From NCBI RefSeq assembly GCF_947496515.1, contig NZ_CANMDB010000001.1, positions 676,161 through 740,160 on the forward strand: a DNA stretch of 64,000 nt. Reading direction: 5' to 3'. The DNA is from an uncultured Roseobacter sp. Lineage in GTDB: Bacteria > Pseudomonadota > Alphaproteobacteria > Rhodobacterales > Rhodobacteraceae. A program made the position numbers and the translations under genes. Each line of letters starts with the position of its first letter. Position 1 is the stretch's first letter. Below the pieces are notes generated by a model, which saw nothing but the letters and a program-made list of their open reading frames with translations, searched no databases and had not been told where the DNA came from. Shown piece by piece: positions 35,198 to 45,293 of this stretch.

Positions 35198-35937
35198 TCA
35201 CCCAGGCAGAGCTGCAAGGTCACTGGCGGCGCGGCTGGATCAAAGCGCCCGGGTTTGAGGATCACACCACACGCGTCCACTGGCTGCAGGCGGGCGCGCT
35301 CTTTGTGGATCTGCGCGTGCCGCTGGACCGACCACAGCTGGGCACCGCGCGGTGCCTTGCCGATCTGCCACACTCAATCCTCGCGGAGCTTATGCTGGCA
35401 GAAGGTTTCGCCGGGCACACAACACTCGAAAAAGACCGCTGCACCTGGCACCGCGAGATCAACTGGCACGGCCAAACGGACACGCCGGACATCGGGCAGC
35501 TCAGCCGTGACGGCAAGACACTGATCGAGGACGGGGTGCTTGCCGATTTCCGCGAGCAATGGCTGCGCCAGGAAACGAGCGGTCTGCGCGCGCACCGGAT
35601 CCGCACAGGCACACAGCAGGGCGTGCTGATCGAGAACGATGTCACCTTTGCCATCGGCCTCGGCACCGCGCCCTTGCCCCGCCGCAGCACGGATCTGATC
35701 GCCGCCCTCAAGGCAGGCACGGCACAGACCCCGGACATCAGACGGCATTTCGACAGTATCTATTGCCTCGGGGAATGGGACGGTCCGCACGGTCGTGCGG
35801 TGCTCTCCACCAACCCTTTCTGCGAGGGCCAGCTCGTGCTGCAGCGCGGGGAGGGTCTCACCTGGCACGCGCCCGGGTTCGATGGTGATGGAGCGGACAG
35901 CCCCTTGCATATCACCGGTGAAACGATGCCACAGTGA
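35194..35937 (+). CDS. Uncharacterised beta-rich protein (HRI1-like resemblance)
   Basis: 247 residues starting with a GTG that overlaps the upstream stop (GTGA). WRRGWIKAPGFEDHTTRVHWLQAGALFVDLRVP at the start, read as short strands, and repeated W/H-rich strands later suggest a beta-barrel protein. The N-terminus resembles the lipocalin-like HRI1 family of fungi and bacteria, but this is pattern memory, not a search. Last gene of the Pot-type operon; likely a ligand-binding or accessory protein. Confidence 0.65.
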   Translation: MITQAELQGHWRRGWIKAPGFEDHTTRVHWLQAGALFVDLRVPLDRPQLGTARCLADLPHSILAELMLAEGFAGHTTLEKDRCTWHREINWHGQTDTPDIGQLSRDGKTLIEDGVLADFREQWLRQETSGLRAHRIRTGTQQGVLIENDVTFAIGLGTAPLPRRSTDLIAALKAGTAQTPDIRRHFDSIYCLGEWDGPHGRAVLSTNPFCEGQLVLQRGEGLTWHAPGFDGDGADSPLHITGETMPQ

Positions 35938-36114
35938 GCCGACAACCGTCACAACCACCGACAAAAATCGCCAAGACCAGCCGCCCCAAAACTCACTGCG
36001 AGCACCAGCGATACCTATCCCAACCCCAAGCGCACCAAAGCTCTCTCATCTTGCCAGATAAACTCCCGCCGGAGGCGCATCTCTCCACCCACAAACCAGC
36101 GGTCGTCTCAAACG

Positions 36115-36921
36115 CTACGCAGGCGCGGTCTCATTCTTCCATAGCTGCAAATATCGCGCCACGATCTCGTCGAGCCACCCTTTTCCAAAACTGGGGTCAT
36201 GGCCGCCGTGCACCACCTCTACCGGCAACGCCTGCACCCGGCGCAGGCTCTCGGCGTAGGCAACGACATCCATCCCCGCACCTTCATAGATCAGCGGGCC
36301 ATCATAAATCGCATCAGCACCAAAAAGCGTACCGCTCTCTGCATGCCACAGCCCGACCTGACCTGGCGAATGGCCCGGCAGATGCAACACCTCCGCCTGC
36401 CAATCCCCCAGATCGATACGGTCGCCCTCCTCGACCAACCCCGTCGGCACCGCGCCCCGCAGCCTGTAGCCCTCGATGTCATAGCCCTCATGGGGCAGCG
36501 CATTGATCAGCACGGGCCAAAGCGCGGGGTAACCTGCCTTGAGGAACAGATCCCGAAAGGCCCGCGAGATGCTATCCGTGCTGAGGAAATAGGGTTCCGG
36601 GTTTTCATGCTCGGCCGCCTCGACCGGGTGCACCAGCCGCTCATCGAACTCATGCACCGCCCCGATATGATCCACATGGGTGTGGGTCGACAGACAGATC
36701 AGAGGTCTTGCGGCATCGGGCCTCAACCCGTCCACCACCGGCCGTAGCGGCGCCACCCCCATGCCACTGTCAATCAGCAGATCCGCATCCCGGCCCAGCA
36801 CCAGATGCATATTGGCCGAAAAGATCGGATGCACATGGGGCTCGGTGATCAACCACAGCCGCGACGAGAGCTGCTCCGTCTTGTACCACGTCTCTGCAAC
36901 AGGCAGCGAGGTCGTCGTCAT
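36115..36921 (-). CDS. MBL-fold metallo-hydrolase
   Basis: 268 residues. The zinc motif THTHVDHIGAVHEF (H-x-H-x-D-H), the second His in LHLPGHSPGQVGLWH, the Asp of LFGADAIYDGP and the last His of VVHGGHDPSF are all present. GGAGG lies 6 nt before the ATG. The family includes glyoxalase II and lactonases. It is divergent from the NTF2-like and PuuE-like genes with which it may share a pathway. Confidence 0.88.
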   Translation of the reverse strand: MTTTSLPVAETWYKTEQLSSRLWLITEPHVHPIFSANMHLVLGRDADLLIDSGMGVAPLRPVVDGLRPDAARPLICLSTHTHVDHIGAVHEFDERLVHPVEAAEHENPEPYFLSTDSISRAFRDLFLKAGYPALWPVLINALPHEGYDIEGYRLRGAVPTGLVEEGDRIDLGDWQAEVLHLPGHSPGQVGLWHAESGTLFGADAIYDGPLIYEGAGMDVVAYAESLRRVQALPVEVVHGGHDPSFGKGWLDEIVARYLQLWKNETAPA

Positions 36922-37139
36922 CCGTTCCTCCGGTTTTTTGGACGGCATGCCCGCAGGATGCAGAGCGTTTGCGCAGAGAGCAAGAGGCACCGGTCCAACA
37001 CGCGACGTCTCCCGGCACCGGACCCTCGCGCTGCACGGAAAGAGGCCAACGCCCCGCGGAAAGGCAATCGTGCCCCCCGCGCCCTTGCCCCTTGCGCAAC
37101 GCGCTTGCACTGCCGCGGGGACCGGGCAACAAAGAGGCC

Positions 37140-37559
37140 ATGAACACAGATACCGTTGCCGCCGCCAAAGCCCTCGTCGAACACTACCTTGACCGGGTCA
37201 TGGCCCCTGATCTGGAGGGTGCGAGGGCCTGCGTCTCCGACGGCCTTGAGATCACCTTTACCGGCGGGCGCCGCTTTGATGCACCGGAAGAAACGACCGC
37301 GTTCAACGCCCGGCGCTACGCCTGGGTGAAAAAGAGGATCCAGCGCACCGATGCCTGCCGCGATCCTGAAACAGGCGATGTCTACGTCTACAACACCGGC
37401 ACGCTCTTTGGTGCGTGGCGCGATGGCACCGGGTTCGACGGCAACCGCTATATTGACACCTTCGTAGTTCGCGATGGGTTGATCATCCGCACCGAGGTCT
37501 GGAACGACAGTGCGGAGATCCTGCTCGACCGCGCCGGACTGGCCGAGGCGCCGCTATGA
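37140..37559 (+). CDS. NTF2-like (SnoaL/DUF4440-type) protein
   Basis: 139 residues. AAKALVEHYLDRVMAPDLEGARACVSD and the following FTGGRRFDAPEE match the cone-shaped NTF2-like fold, ending in DTFVVRDGLIIRTEVWNDSAEILL. Such proteins are isomerases, dehydratases or small-ligand carriers. The stop overlaps the PuuE-like start (ATGA). A longer upstream frame was rejected as low complexity. Confidence 0.78.
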   Translation: MNTDTVAAAKALVEHYLDRVMAPDLEGARACVSDGLEITFTGGRRFDAPEETTAFNARRYAWVKKRIQRTDACRDPETGDVYVYNTGTLFGAWRDGTGFDGNRYIDTFVVRDGLIIRTEVWNDSAEILLDRAGLAEAPL

Positions 37560-38446
37560 TGGATCTGCCGGGGCACGGGCGCTATGGCTACAGCGCCATC
37601 ACCCGGCGGGCGGACTACAGCTGGCCCGGTGGCAAGCGACTGGCGGTCTATATCGGGCTGAACCTCGAACATTTCGCCTTTGGCGAAGGGCTGGGGGCGG
37701 AGCTCGCCCCCGGTGGGCCGCAGCCCGACGTGTTGAACTACGCCTGGCGCGATTACGGCAACCGGGTGGCCGCCTGGCGCATTCTGGAGCTGTTCGATGC
37801 CCTCGACCTGCCGGTGAGCGTGCTCGCCAACTCAGCGATCTATGCCTACGCGCCCGAGCTGATGGCCGCCTTTCGTACGCGCGGCGACGAGGTCGTGGGC
37901 CACGGGCGGACCAACGCGGAGCGTCAGAGCACGCTCGACCCGGAGGCAGAAGCCGCGCTGATTGCGGAAGCAACGCAGGTGCTGACCAAGGCCGAAGGGC
38001 GCGCACCGCAGGGCTGGCTGTCGCCCTGGATCGCGGAGAGCCGCGCGACACCTGATCTGCTCAAGGCAGCGGGCTACGGCTATACGCTGAACTGGTGCAT
38101 GGATGACCAGCCCGTCTGGATGCGCACGGATCACGGGCCGCTGTTGTCCATCCCCTACCCTCAGGAGGCCAACGACATCCCCTCCATCGTGGCGCGCAAG
38201 GACGGGGCCGCCGATTTCGCCGCGATCCTCACCGATACCTTCGACGAGATGCTGGCGCAGTCCGCGGGTCAGCCCTTGGTCATGGGGATTGCGCTGCACC
38301 CTTATCTCGTGGGCCAGCCCTACCGGCTGCGGCACCTGCGTCGCGCGCTGGAGCATATCTGCGCCCGGCGGGAGGAGATCTGGCTGACCCGGGCGGGGGA
38401 GATCTACACGCATTGCCTGGAAGAGCCCGCCATTCTGAGGTGCTGA
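37556..38446 (+). CDS. Polysaccharide deacetylase family protein, PuuE/allantoinase-like
   Basis: 296 residues. Starts RYGYSAITRRADYSWPGGKRLAVYIGLNLEHFAFG, seen in PuuE-type allantoinases, then HGRTNAERQS and GWLSPWIAESRATPDLLKAAGY. Known relatives open allantoin or related cyclic amides without a metal typical of NodB enzymes. With an isochorismatase-like hydrolase upstream this fits breakdown of a ureide or cyclic amide. Substrate not determined. Confidence 0.85.
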   Translation: MMDLPGHGRYGYSAITRRADYSWPGGKRLAVYIGLNLEHFAFGEGLGAELAPGGPQPDVLNYAWRDYGNRVAAWRILELFDALDLPVSVLANSAIYAYAPELMAAFRTRGDEVVGHGRTNAERQSTLDPEAEAALIAEATQVLTKAEGRAPQGWLSPWIAESRATPDLLKAAGYGYTLNWCMDDQPVWMRTDHGPLLSIPYPQEANDIPSIVARKDGAADFAAILTDTFDEMLAQSAGQPLVMGIALHPYLVGQPYRLRHLRRALEHICARREEIWLTRAGEIYTHCLEEPAILRC

Positions 38447-38480
38447 AAAGGGCGTCTCTGCGGATTGCATACTGTACCGG

Positions 38481-38518
38481 GGGCAGCCGCCTCCCATGGG
38501 GAGGGTCGGAGGCTGCCC
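38481..38518. terminator. Large stem-loop between convergent genes
   Basis: Outer arms GGGCAGCC (38481-38488) and GGCTGCCC (38511-38518) enclose a second hairpin CCTCC-CATGG-GGAGG (38490-38504). It lies between the convergent PuuE-like and M81 genes, where a bidirectional terminator is expected. There is no clear T-run on either strand. Confidence 0.4.
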
Positions 38519-38585
38519 GACAGTGCCCGCCGGGCGGGACGGCTTGCTGCAGGGCTCCCCAAGGTTCGTGCCAATCCGGCCCGCT

Positions 38586-40046
38586 TCAGCCCGAAAGAGG
38601 CCCGCCCCGCCCCAGCTGCACGCCAGGGCGTAGGCGCGTGTAAGGCAGCGTTTCCAGATGGCAGGGGTTGGCCCCGGGCGCCTCCGCAAACAGAATACGA
38701 TCGGTGATCCTCAGATAGTCGGCCATGAAATGCACGCCGGATTTAACGCAGACGATCTGGTGATCGCACGGCTCGATCCCCACCACGCGAAACATCTCCT
38801 GATCGGCGTTCTGAGCACGACGGCTGCCGACCACCACAGTGACGCCGGTACCGAGAAGTTTCAGCCGCGCCACCGGTCCCAGATGCGCCCGTGCGCCACC
38901 GAACATCGGCCCGGTGAAATCGAAGATGCCGTCCGAGAGACGCTCGACCCGCACCCGCGCGTACAAAGGCTCGGAGTACAGGGTGAAGGCACCACCGAGC
39001 GCAACGTCAAGCTCCGCCCCCTGCCCCGCCGCATGAGCGGCGGCGGCAGTTTCCGGGTCGTAGAGCATGGATAGCACGGCGTCCGGCAACTCTGCCGCGA
39101 TCAGCGCGCGCAACACGCCGGTGGTGTCGCCGGTGCCACCCGCACCGGGGTTGTCCTGCGGATCGGCGATGACCACCGGCGCATCGAGCGTCAGGGCGCG
39201 AGCTACGCAGGCATCCGCCTTTTCCAACCGCGCGTCGAACTGTGGCTCGGCGGCGCGCAGGGTCCCCGCCAGCTGATCCACGGCGGCCCGTGCCTTGGCC
39301 GGGTCAGGATCATAGGCAAAGATGCTGGGGCCACAGTGGGGGATATCGGCGGGCGGAAAGCCCATGCCGATGTCAGCGGAGAGCACGTCGAGCCCGCCCA
39401 GTTCCGCATAAAGACCCCGCGCGGGCGCGAATTCGGTGGACTGCGCGGTGATGGGCACGATCAGATCGACCTGCGCATAGGCTTTGGCAAGCGGTCCCTC
39501 CAGCAGCGCATCGAGCAGGGCAGCGGCGCGCGCGCCAGTCTCCGCCAGATCGGTGTGAGGATAGGTGCGGTAGAGCGTGACCGCATCCGCAACCTCGGCC
39601 ACGGCCGGTGACAGATTGGCGTGCAGATCGAAACTGGCGACCAGCGGCACATCAGGGCCGATGACAGCGCGCACCCGGGCTAAGATCTCGGCCTCCGCAT
39701 CATCGTGGGCGCGGGTGACCATGGCACCGTGCAGATCGAGATAGACGGCGTCTGGCGAGCTGTCCCTGAGCGCCGCGATGATCTCGCTCGTGATGGCCTC
39801 AAAGGCCTCCTCCTCCACGTAACCACCGGGCTCGGCACCGCACCACAGGATCGGGATCATCTCATGGCTGCAAGCGTCCATGAAGCCCGCGAGCGGGATG
39901 TTGAGCCCGCGCATGGTGTCATGGAGCGTAGCACCCCGGGTCAGCGCGGGCCAGGAGCCCCCGCGCTCAAACAGCTCCAGCGTTGTGGCAAAGGGCGCAA
40001 AGGTATTGGTCTCATGCTGGAACCCCGCAACGGCCACGCGGGTCAT
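38586..40046 (-). CDS. M81 family metallopeptidase (MlrC-like)
   Basis: 486 residues. VAVAGFQHETNTFAPF at the N-terminus, VYLDLHGAMVTRAHDD and LVASFDLHANLSP in the first half are the M81/MlrC N-terminal domain with its metal ligands; VIADPQDNPGAGGTGDTT begins the C-terminal MlrC domain. MlrC hydrolyses linearised microcystin; most relatives act on other peptides or amides. The start overlaps the stop of the upstream amidohydrolase gene by ATGA. Confidence 0.9.
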   Translation of the reverse strand: MTRVAVAGFQHETNTFAPFATTLELFERGGSWPALTRGATLHDTMRGLNIPLAGFMDACSHEMIPILWCGAEPGGYVEEEAFEAITSEIIAALRDSSPDAVYLDLHGAMVTRAHDDAEAEILARVRAVIGPDVPLVASFDLHANLSPAVAEVADAVTLYRTYPHTDLAETGARAAALLDALLEGPLAKAYAQVDLIVPITAQSTEFAPARGLYAELGGLDVLSADIGMGFPPADIPHCGPSIFAYDPDPAKARAAVDQLAGTLRAAEPQFDARLEKADACVARALTLDAPVVIADPQDNPGAGGTGDTTGVLRALIAAELPDAVLSMLYDPETAAAAHAAGQGAELDVALGGAFTLYSEPLYARVRVERLSDGIFDFTGPMFGGARAHLGPVARLKLLGTGVTVVVGSRRAQNADQEMFRVVGIEPCDHQIVCVKSGVHFMADYLRITDRILFAEAPGANPCHLETLPYTRLRPGVQLGRGGPLSG

Positions 40047-41662
40047 GCGGTGACCCGCCCGCCCAGCACGGTGGCCACCACCTCGATATCGCGCACCGCC
40101 ATGGGATCGACGGCCAGCGGATCCTCGGCCAGCACACAGAAATCAGCGTGTTTGCCGGTCTGGATCGAGCCAATTTCGTGGTCCAGCTTCAACACATGCG
40201 CAGCCCCCAGCGTAATGCAGTGCAGGGCCTGCGCCACCGTGATCTGCTGGCTGGTACCCAGCACACGACCCGTCTCCGTCACCCGGTTGACGACGGCCCA
40301 GGCGGTGACCAGCGGCGCCATTGGCGTGATCGGCGCGTCGGAGTGGATGGCGAATTCATTGCCAAAGATCTCCACCGCATCGCGGCAGGCATTCATGCGC
40401 GACGCCCGGTCGGGGCCGAGGGTTTTCGTCCAGTGGATATCGCCGAAGTAATGGATGTGATTGCCGAAGATATTACAGGTGAGCCCAAGCGCCTTCATCC
40501 GCTTGAACTGATCGCTGGTGGCCAGCTGAACATGCTCCAGCGTATGGCGCAGATCAGGGTTGGGGTATTTGAGCAGGACCTCTTCATAGACCTCGATGGC
40601 GAACTCGGAGGCCGCATCCCCATTGGTATGGATATGTGTCTTCACGCCCGCCCGGTGCAGCGCCTCGACGGCACGACGGTAGTGATCCAGATCCATGTTC
40701 CAGATACCGTGATCCTCGCCGGTGAAATACGCCGGCGGTTTCAGCTTGGCCGTGTATCCCTGAATGGCGCCATCGGTGAAAAGCTTAGCCCGCCCAAGCG
40801 ACAGCTTGTCGGTGGAGCGCGCGCGCAGGGCCAGCGCCCGTGCGGCCTCCTCTTCCGGGTCGCCCACCATGGCGTTCATGACCGGCACGTAGCGCGCGGG
40901 AAAGGCCGGGTCATGCACCACTCGTTCGATCATCGCGACCTCTTCCTCGGCCAGGTCCGACAGCAGTTCGGCCACGGTTGTCACGCCGCAGAGCCGCGCC
41001 ACCTGACCGTAGGCACGCAGGCTCGGCTCCGTGCCCATGTTGAGGAAGTTATAACCCACCGCCTCCATCATCGGCTGCATGGCAGCGAACTCCTGCAATT
41101 CGCCGTTGGGGGCGCCGTCCGCGCCTTTCATGACCCCTTCGATGTTCGTGCCTGCGTCGAAACCGGCTTTGGCCAGCGCCGCCGAATTCGCCGTCATGAG
41201 GTGGAAGTTCGAATGCGAGACCACGACCGGGTGATCGGTGGAGACGGCATCCAGATGCGCCTTGTCGAACCGCCGCCCTTCGAGGAAATTGGGATCAAGT
41301 CCCCAGCCGATGACAGGCTCGCCCTTGGGCGTTTCGACCGCCACGGCCCGCAACCGGGCGATGATCGCATCATAATCGGCAACACCCTCCCAGACCTTGC
41401 CCTGCGGGTCCGTGCGCACGTAATGCCCGCAGTAGGTATAGTCCCAGATGCCGCCTGCCATCACGTGGGCATGCGCCTCGATCAAGCCGGGCAGGATCAC
41501 CCGCCCCGCGAAACGGTCGTCATGCTCAACCTCGCCCCAGCCTGCCGCGCAGTCCGCATCGCCCACCGCCAGCACGCGACCGTCGCGCACGGCGACATGG
41601 GTCGCATTCGGCATATTGGGGTCCATGGTGAGGATCTTGGCGGCGCTGAAAACGATGATCAT
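40043..41662 (-). CDS. Amidohydrolase family protein (YtcJ-like, Amidohydro_3)
   Basis: 539 residues. ILPGLIEAHAHVMAGG carries the H-x-H metal pair, VKTHIHTNGDAASEFAIEVYE and LRHTLEHVQLA later His ligands, and AIHSDAPITPMAPL the conserved Asp region; a C-terminal composite beta-sandwich ends with the DFCVLAEDPLAVDP motif. AAAGGAC precedes the ATG at 41662. First of two genes (with mlrC) divergent from the Dpp-type transporter. Probably hydrolyses an amide or peptide-like ring. Confidence 0.9.
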   Translation of the reverse strand: MIIVFSAAKILTMDPNMPNATHVAVRDGRVLAVGDADCAAGWGEVEHDDRFAGRVILPGLIEAHAHVMAGGIWDYTYCGHYVRTDPQGKVWEGVADYDAIIARLRAVAVETPKGEPVIGWGLDPNFLEGRRFDKAHLDAVSTDHPVVVSHSNFHLMTANSAALAKAGFDAGTNIEGVMKGADGAPNGELQEFAAMQPMMEAVGYNFLNMGTEPSLRAYGQVARLCGVTTVAELLSDLAEEEVAMIERVVHDPAFPARYVPVMNAMVGDPEEEAARALALRARSTDKLSLGRAKLFTDGAIQGYTAKLKPPAYFTGEDHGIWNMDLDHYRRAVEALHRAGVKTHIHTNGDAASEFAIEVYEEVLLKYPNPDLRHTLEHVQLATSDQFKRMKALGLTCNIFGNHIHYFGDIHWTKTLGPDRASRMNACRDAVEIFGNEFAIHSDAPITPMAPLVTAWAVVNRVTETGRVLGTSQQITVAQALHCITLGAAHVLKLDHEIGSIQTGKHADFCVLAEDPLAVDPMAVRDIEVVATVLGGRVTA

Positions 41663-41816
41663 GACGGGTCCTTTTGGCGGATGCCTCATTTGGTGGCGGC
41701 GGCGGACAAGGCGCAGGAAACCGGGACCCGGCGATTGACAAGCGGCACATCCGCGTGGCTGACTGCCCTTGGGTAAACCAAAAAAGCAAAAACGCAACAC
41801 TAGGGAGACGATGATT

Positions 41817-43403
41817 ATGCTTGGAATATTCAAGCGTCGCACACTGTTGGCCGCTGCGCTGGCCGTGCCGTTCGGGATAGGAGCGCTGCCCGGGATGGCA
41901 CAGGCCGAGACTGTGCTGCGGGTCATCCCGCATGCGGATCTCAAGAACCTCGATCCGATCTGGACCACCGCCTACATCACGCGCAACCACGGCTATATGA
42001 TCTACGACACGCTGTTCGCGATGGACGAAGATTTCAAACCGCAGCCGCAGATGGTCGACAGCTGGGAGACCTCCGAGGACGGGCTGACATGGACCTTTGT
42101 GCTGCGCGACGGGCTCACATTCCACGACGGTGCGCCGGTGACGGGGACGGATGTGGTCGCCTCACTGGAACGCTGGGGCGCGCGGGACGGCATGGGCCAG
42201 CAGCTCTTTGCCAATATCGCGAGCCTGGAGGCGACGGATGACCAGACCGTCGTGCTGACGCTGGCCAATGAATACGGTCTGGTGCTTGAAAGCATCGGCA
42301 AGATCTCTTCCAACGTGCCGTTCATCATGCCCGCGCGGGTCGCGGCAACCGATCCCTTTGAGCAGATCACCGATTTCACCGGTTCCGGTCCGTTTGTCTT
42401 CCAGGAGGATGAATGGGTCCCCGGCAGCACCGTCGTCTACACCAAGTTCGAGGATTACGTGCCTCGCGAGGAGCCTGTCTCCGCCGCCTCCGGTGGCAAA
42501 GTCGCCAAGGTTGACAAGGTCGTGTGGACCTATTTCCCCGATCAGACCACCGCTATGAATGCGCTGATGGCGGGTGAAGTGGATTTCTTCGAGCAGCCTG
42601 CCAACGATCTCGCGCCGCTCCTGGAGGCGAACCCGGATGTCACTGTTGAGGTCAACGACCCGCTGGGCAATATCGGTTTTGCGCGCTTCAACCACCTGCT
42701 GCCACCCTTCGACAATGCAGATGTGCGTCGCGCGGCCCTCAAGGCCATGAAGCAGGAAGACTACATGGCCGCGGCCATCGGCGATCCGAAGTTCTGGAAG
42801 ACCTGCTATTCGGTCTTTCCCTGTGGCACGCCGCTGGACAACGATACAGGTTCGGAGGTGATGGCCACGGGTGACATCGACGCGGCCAAGGCGGATCTTG
42901 ATGCCGCTGGCTATGACGGCACCCCCGTTGTGATCATGCAGCCTACGGACATCCCCGTGCTGTCGGCCTTCAGCCTGGTGACGGCGGAAAAGCTGCGCAA
43001 TGCGGGCTTTGAGGTCGAAGTGCAGGCGATGGACTGGTCCACGCTCACGTCCCGCCGCGCGTTGCGAGATCCGGTGGCCGATGGCGGCTGGAACATGTTC
43101 CACACCTGGTGGATCGGCGCCGATGTGATCGACCCAATGGCGATTGCCTTCTCCGGCAACCCGGATGCGGGCTGGTTCGGCTGGGCCGAGGATGCGGAGC
43201 TGGAAGAAGCGCGTGCAGCCTTTGCCGTGGCAGAGACACCGGAGGAGAAGGCCGAAGTGGCGGCCAAGGTGCAGGACCGTCTGTGGTCGATCGGGGCGTC
43301 GGGTCAATTGGGGCAGTTCTTCACCCCCGTGGCCTACCGCAACAACGTCAGCGGTCTGATCAAATCGCCGGTCCAGTTCTTCTGGAACATCTCGGTCGAG
43401 TGA
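41817..43403 (+). CDS. ABC transporter substrate-binding protein, family 5 (peptide/Dpp type)
   Basis: 528 residues. A signal peptide ends near GMAQA, and the mature protein shows LDPIWTTAYITRNHGYMIYDTLF, WTFVLRDGLTFHDGAPVTGTDVVASL and the later TDFTGSGPFVF, hallmarks of SBP_bac_5. GGGAG sits 9 nt before the ATG at 41817; ATG 41811 is an alternative. First gene of a binding protein-two permease-double ATPase operon. Likely ligands are di/oligopeptides or similar amides. Confidence 0.92.
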   Translation: MLGIFKRRTLLAAALAVPFGIGALPGMAQAETVLRVIPHADLKNLDPIWTTAYITRNHGYMIYDTLFAMDEDFKPQPQMVDSWETSEDGLTWTFVLRDGLTFHDGAPVTGTDVVASLERWGARDGMGQQLFANIASLEATDDQTVVLTLANEYGLVLESIGKISSNVPFIMPARVAATDPFEQITDFTGSGPFVFQEDEWVPGSTVVYTKFEDYVPREEPVSAASGGKVAKVDKVVWTYFPDQTTAMNALMAGEVDFFEQPANDLAPLLEANPDVTVEVNDPLGNIGFARFNHLLPPFDNADVRRAALKAMKQEDYMAAAIGDPKFWKTCYSVFPCGTPLDNDTGSEVMATGDIDAAKADLDAAGYDGTPVVIMQPTDIPVLSAFSLVTAEKLRNAGFEVEVQAMDWSTLTSRRALRDPVADGGWNMFHTWWIGADVIDPMAIAFSGNPDAGWFGWAEDAELEEARAAFAVAETPEEKAEVAAKVQDRLWSIGASGQLGQFFTPVAYRNNVSGLIKSPVQFFWNISVE

Positions 43404-43470
43404 TCTGATGCGATAGGCTGGCGCGGGCACGGACCCGCGCCACTCCCCTCCCCTTGCCAAAAGGACCGTC

Positions 43471-44414
<944 letters not shown>

Positions 44415-44415
<1 letters not shown>

Positions 44416-45293
44416 TGGCAGATCACGCAACCGACATTGAGCCGCCCGCCGCCGCAAAGGAGCTGAGCCTCGCACAGATCGCCCTGCGCAACCGTGGCGT
44501 CTTCTGGGGAGGAGCCGTGCTGGTGGTGATCGCGCTCTTTGCCCTGATCGGGCCGTGGTTCGTGAGCGATCCCACAGCGCTGAACCCCATCAACCGGCTG
44601 AAACCGCCGGGCAGCAACGGGCTTTTCGGCACGGATATGCTGGGCCGCGATGTCTACTCACGCGTTATCAACGGTGCGCAGGTCTCGCTGATCGTGGGGC
44701 TTTTTGTTGCCGTGATCGCCGTGGCGCTCGGCCTCTTTCTGGGGCTGATCGCGGGCTACATCCGGTTGATGGACGCCCTGATCATGCGGCTGATGGACGG
44801 TCTGATGTCGATCCCCGCAATCCTGCTGGCGATCGCGCTCATCTCACTTTCCGGCGCCACGCTGACGACGGTGATCATCGCCATCGTGATTCCGGAAATC
44901 CCCCGCGTCGTCCGCCTCGTCCGCTCCGTCGTGCTGACCGTGCGCGAGGAACCTTATGTGGAGGCCGCCATCGCCGCGGGCACTCGCATACCAACGATCC
45001 TGATGCGTCACGTGCTGCCCAACACCATCGCGCCGCTCATCGTGCAGGCGACCTATATCTGCGGCTCGGCGATGATCACGGAATCAATCCTCGGGTTTCT
45101 GGGCGCAGGCATCCCGCCCGAGATCCCATCTTGGGGCAACATCATGTCCGAGGGGCGCACGTTCTTTCAGCTGACCCCCTGGATCATCTTTTTCCCCGGC
45201 ATCTGCCTTGCGGTTACGGTGCTGGCCGTGAACGTGGTGGGCGACGGGCTGCGCGACACGCTGGATCCGCGCATCGCAAGGAACATGCGCTGA
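44415..45293 (+). CDS. ABC transporter permease, DppC-like
   Basis: 292 residues. An N-terminal cytoplasmic segment precedes helix 1; LFGTDMLGRDVYSRVINGAQVSL is the DppC signature and the EAA loop is EEPYVEAAIAAGTRIPTILMRHVLPN. It overlaps both neighbours by one base, so the operon is tightly coupled. Confidence 0.92.
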
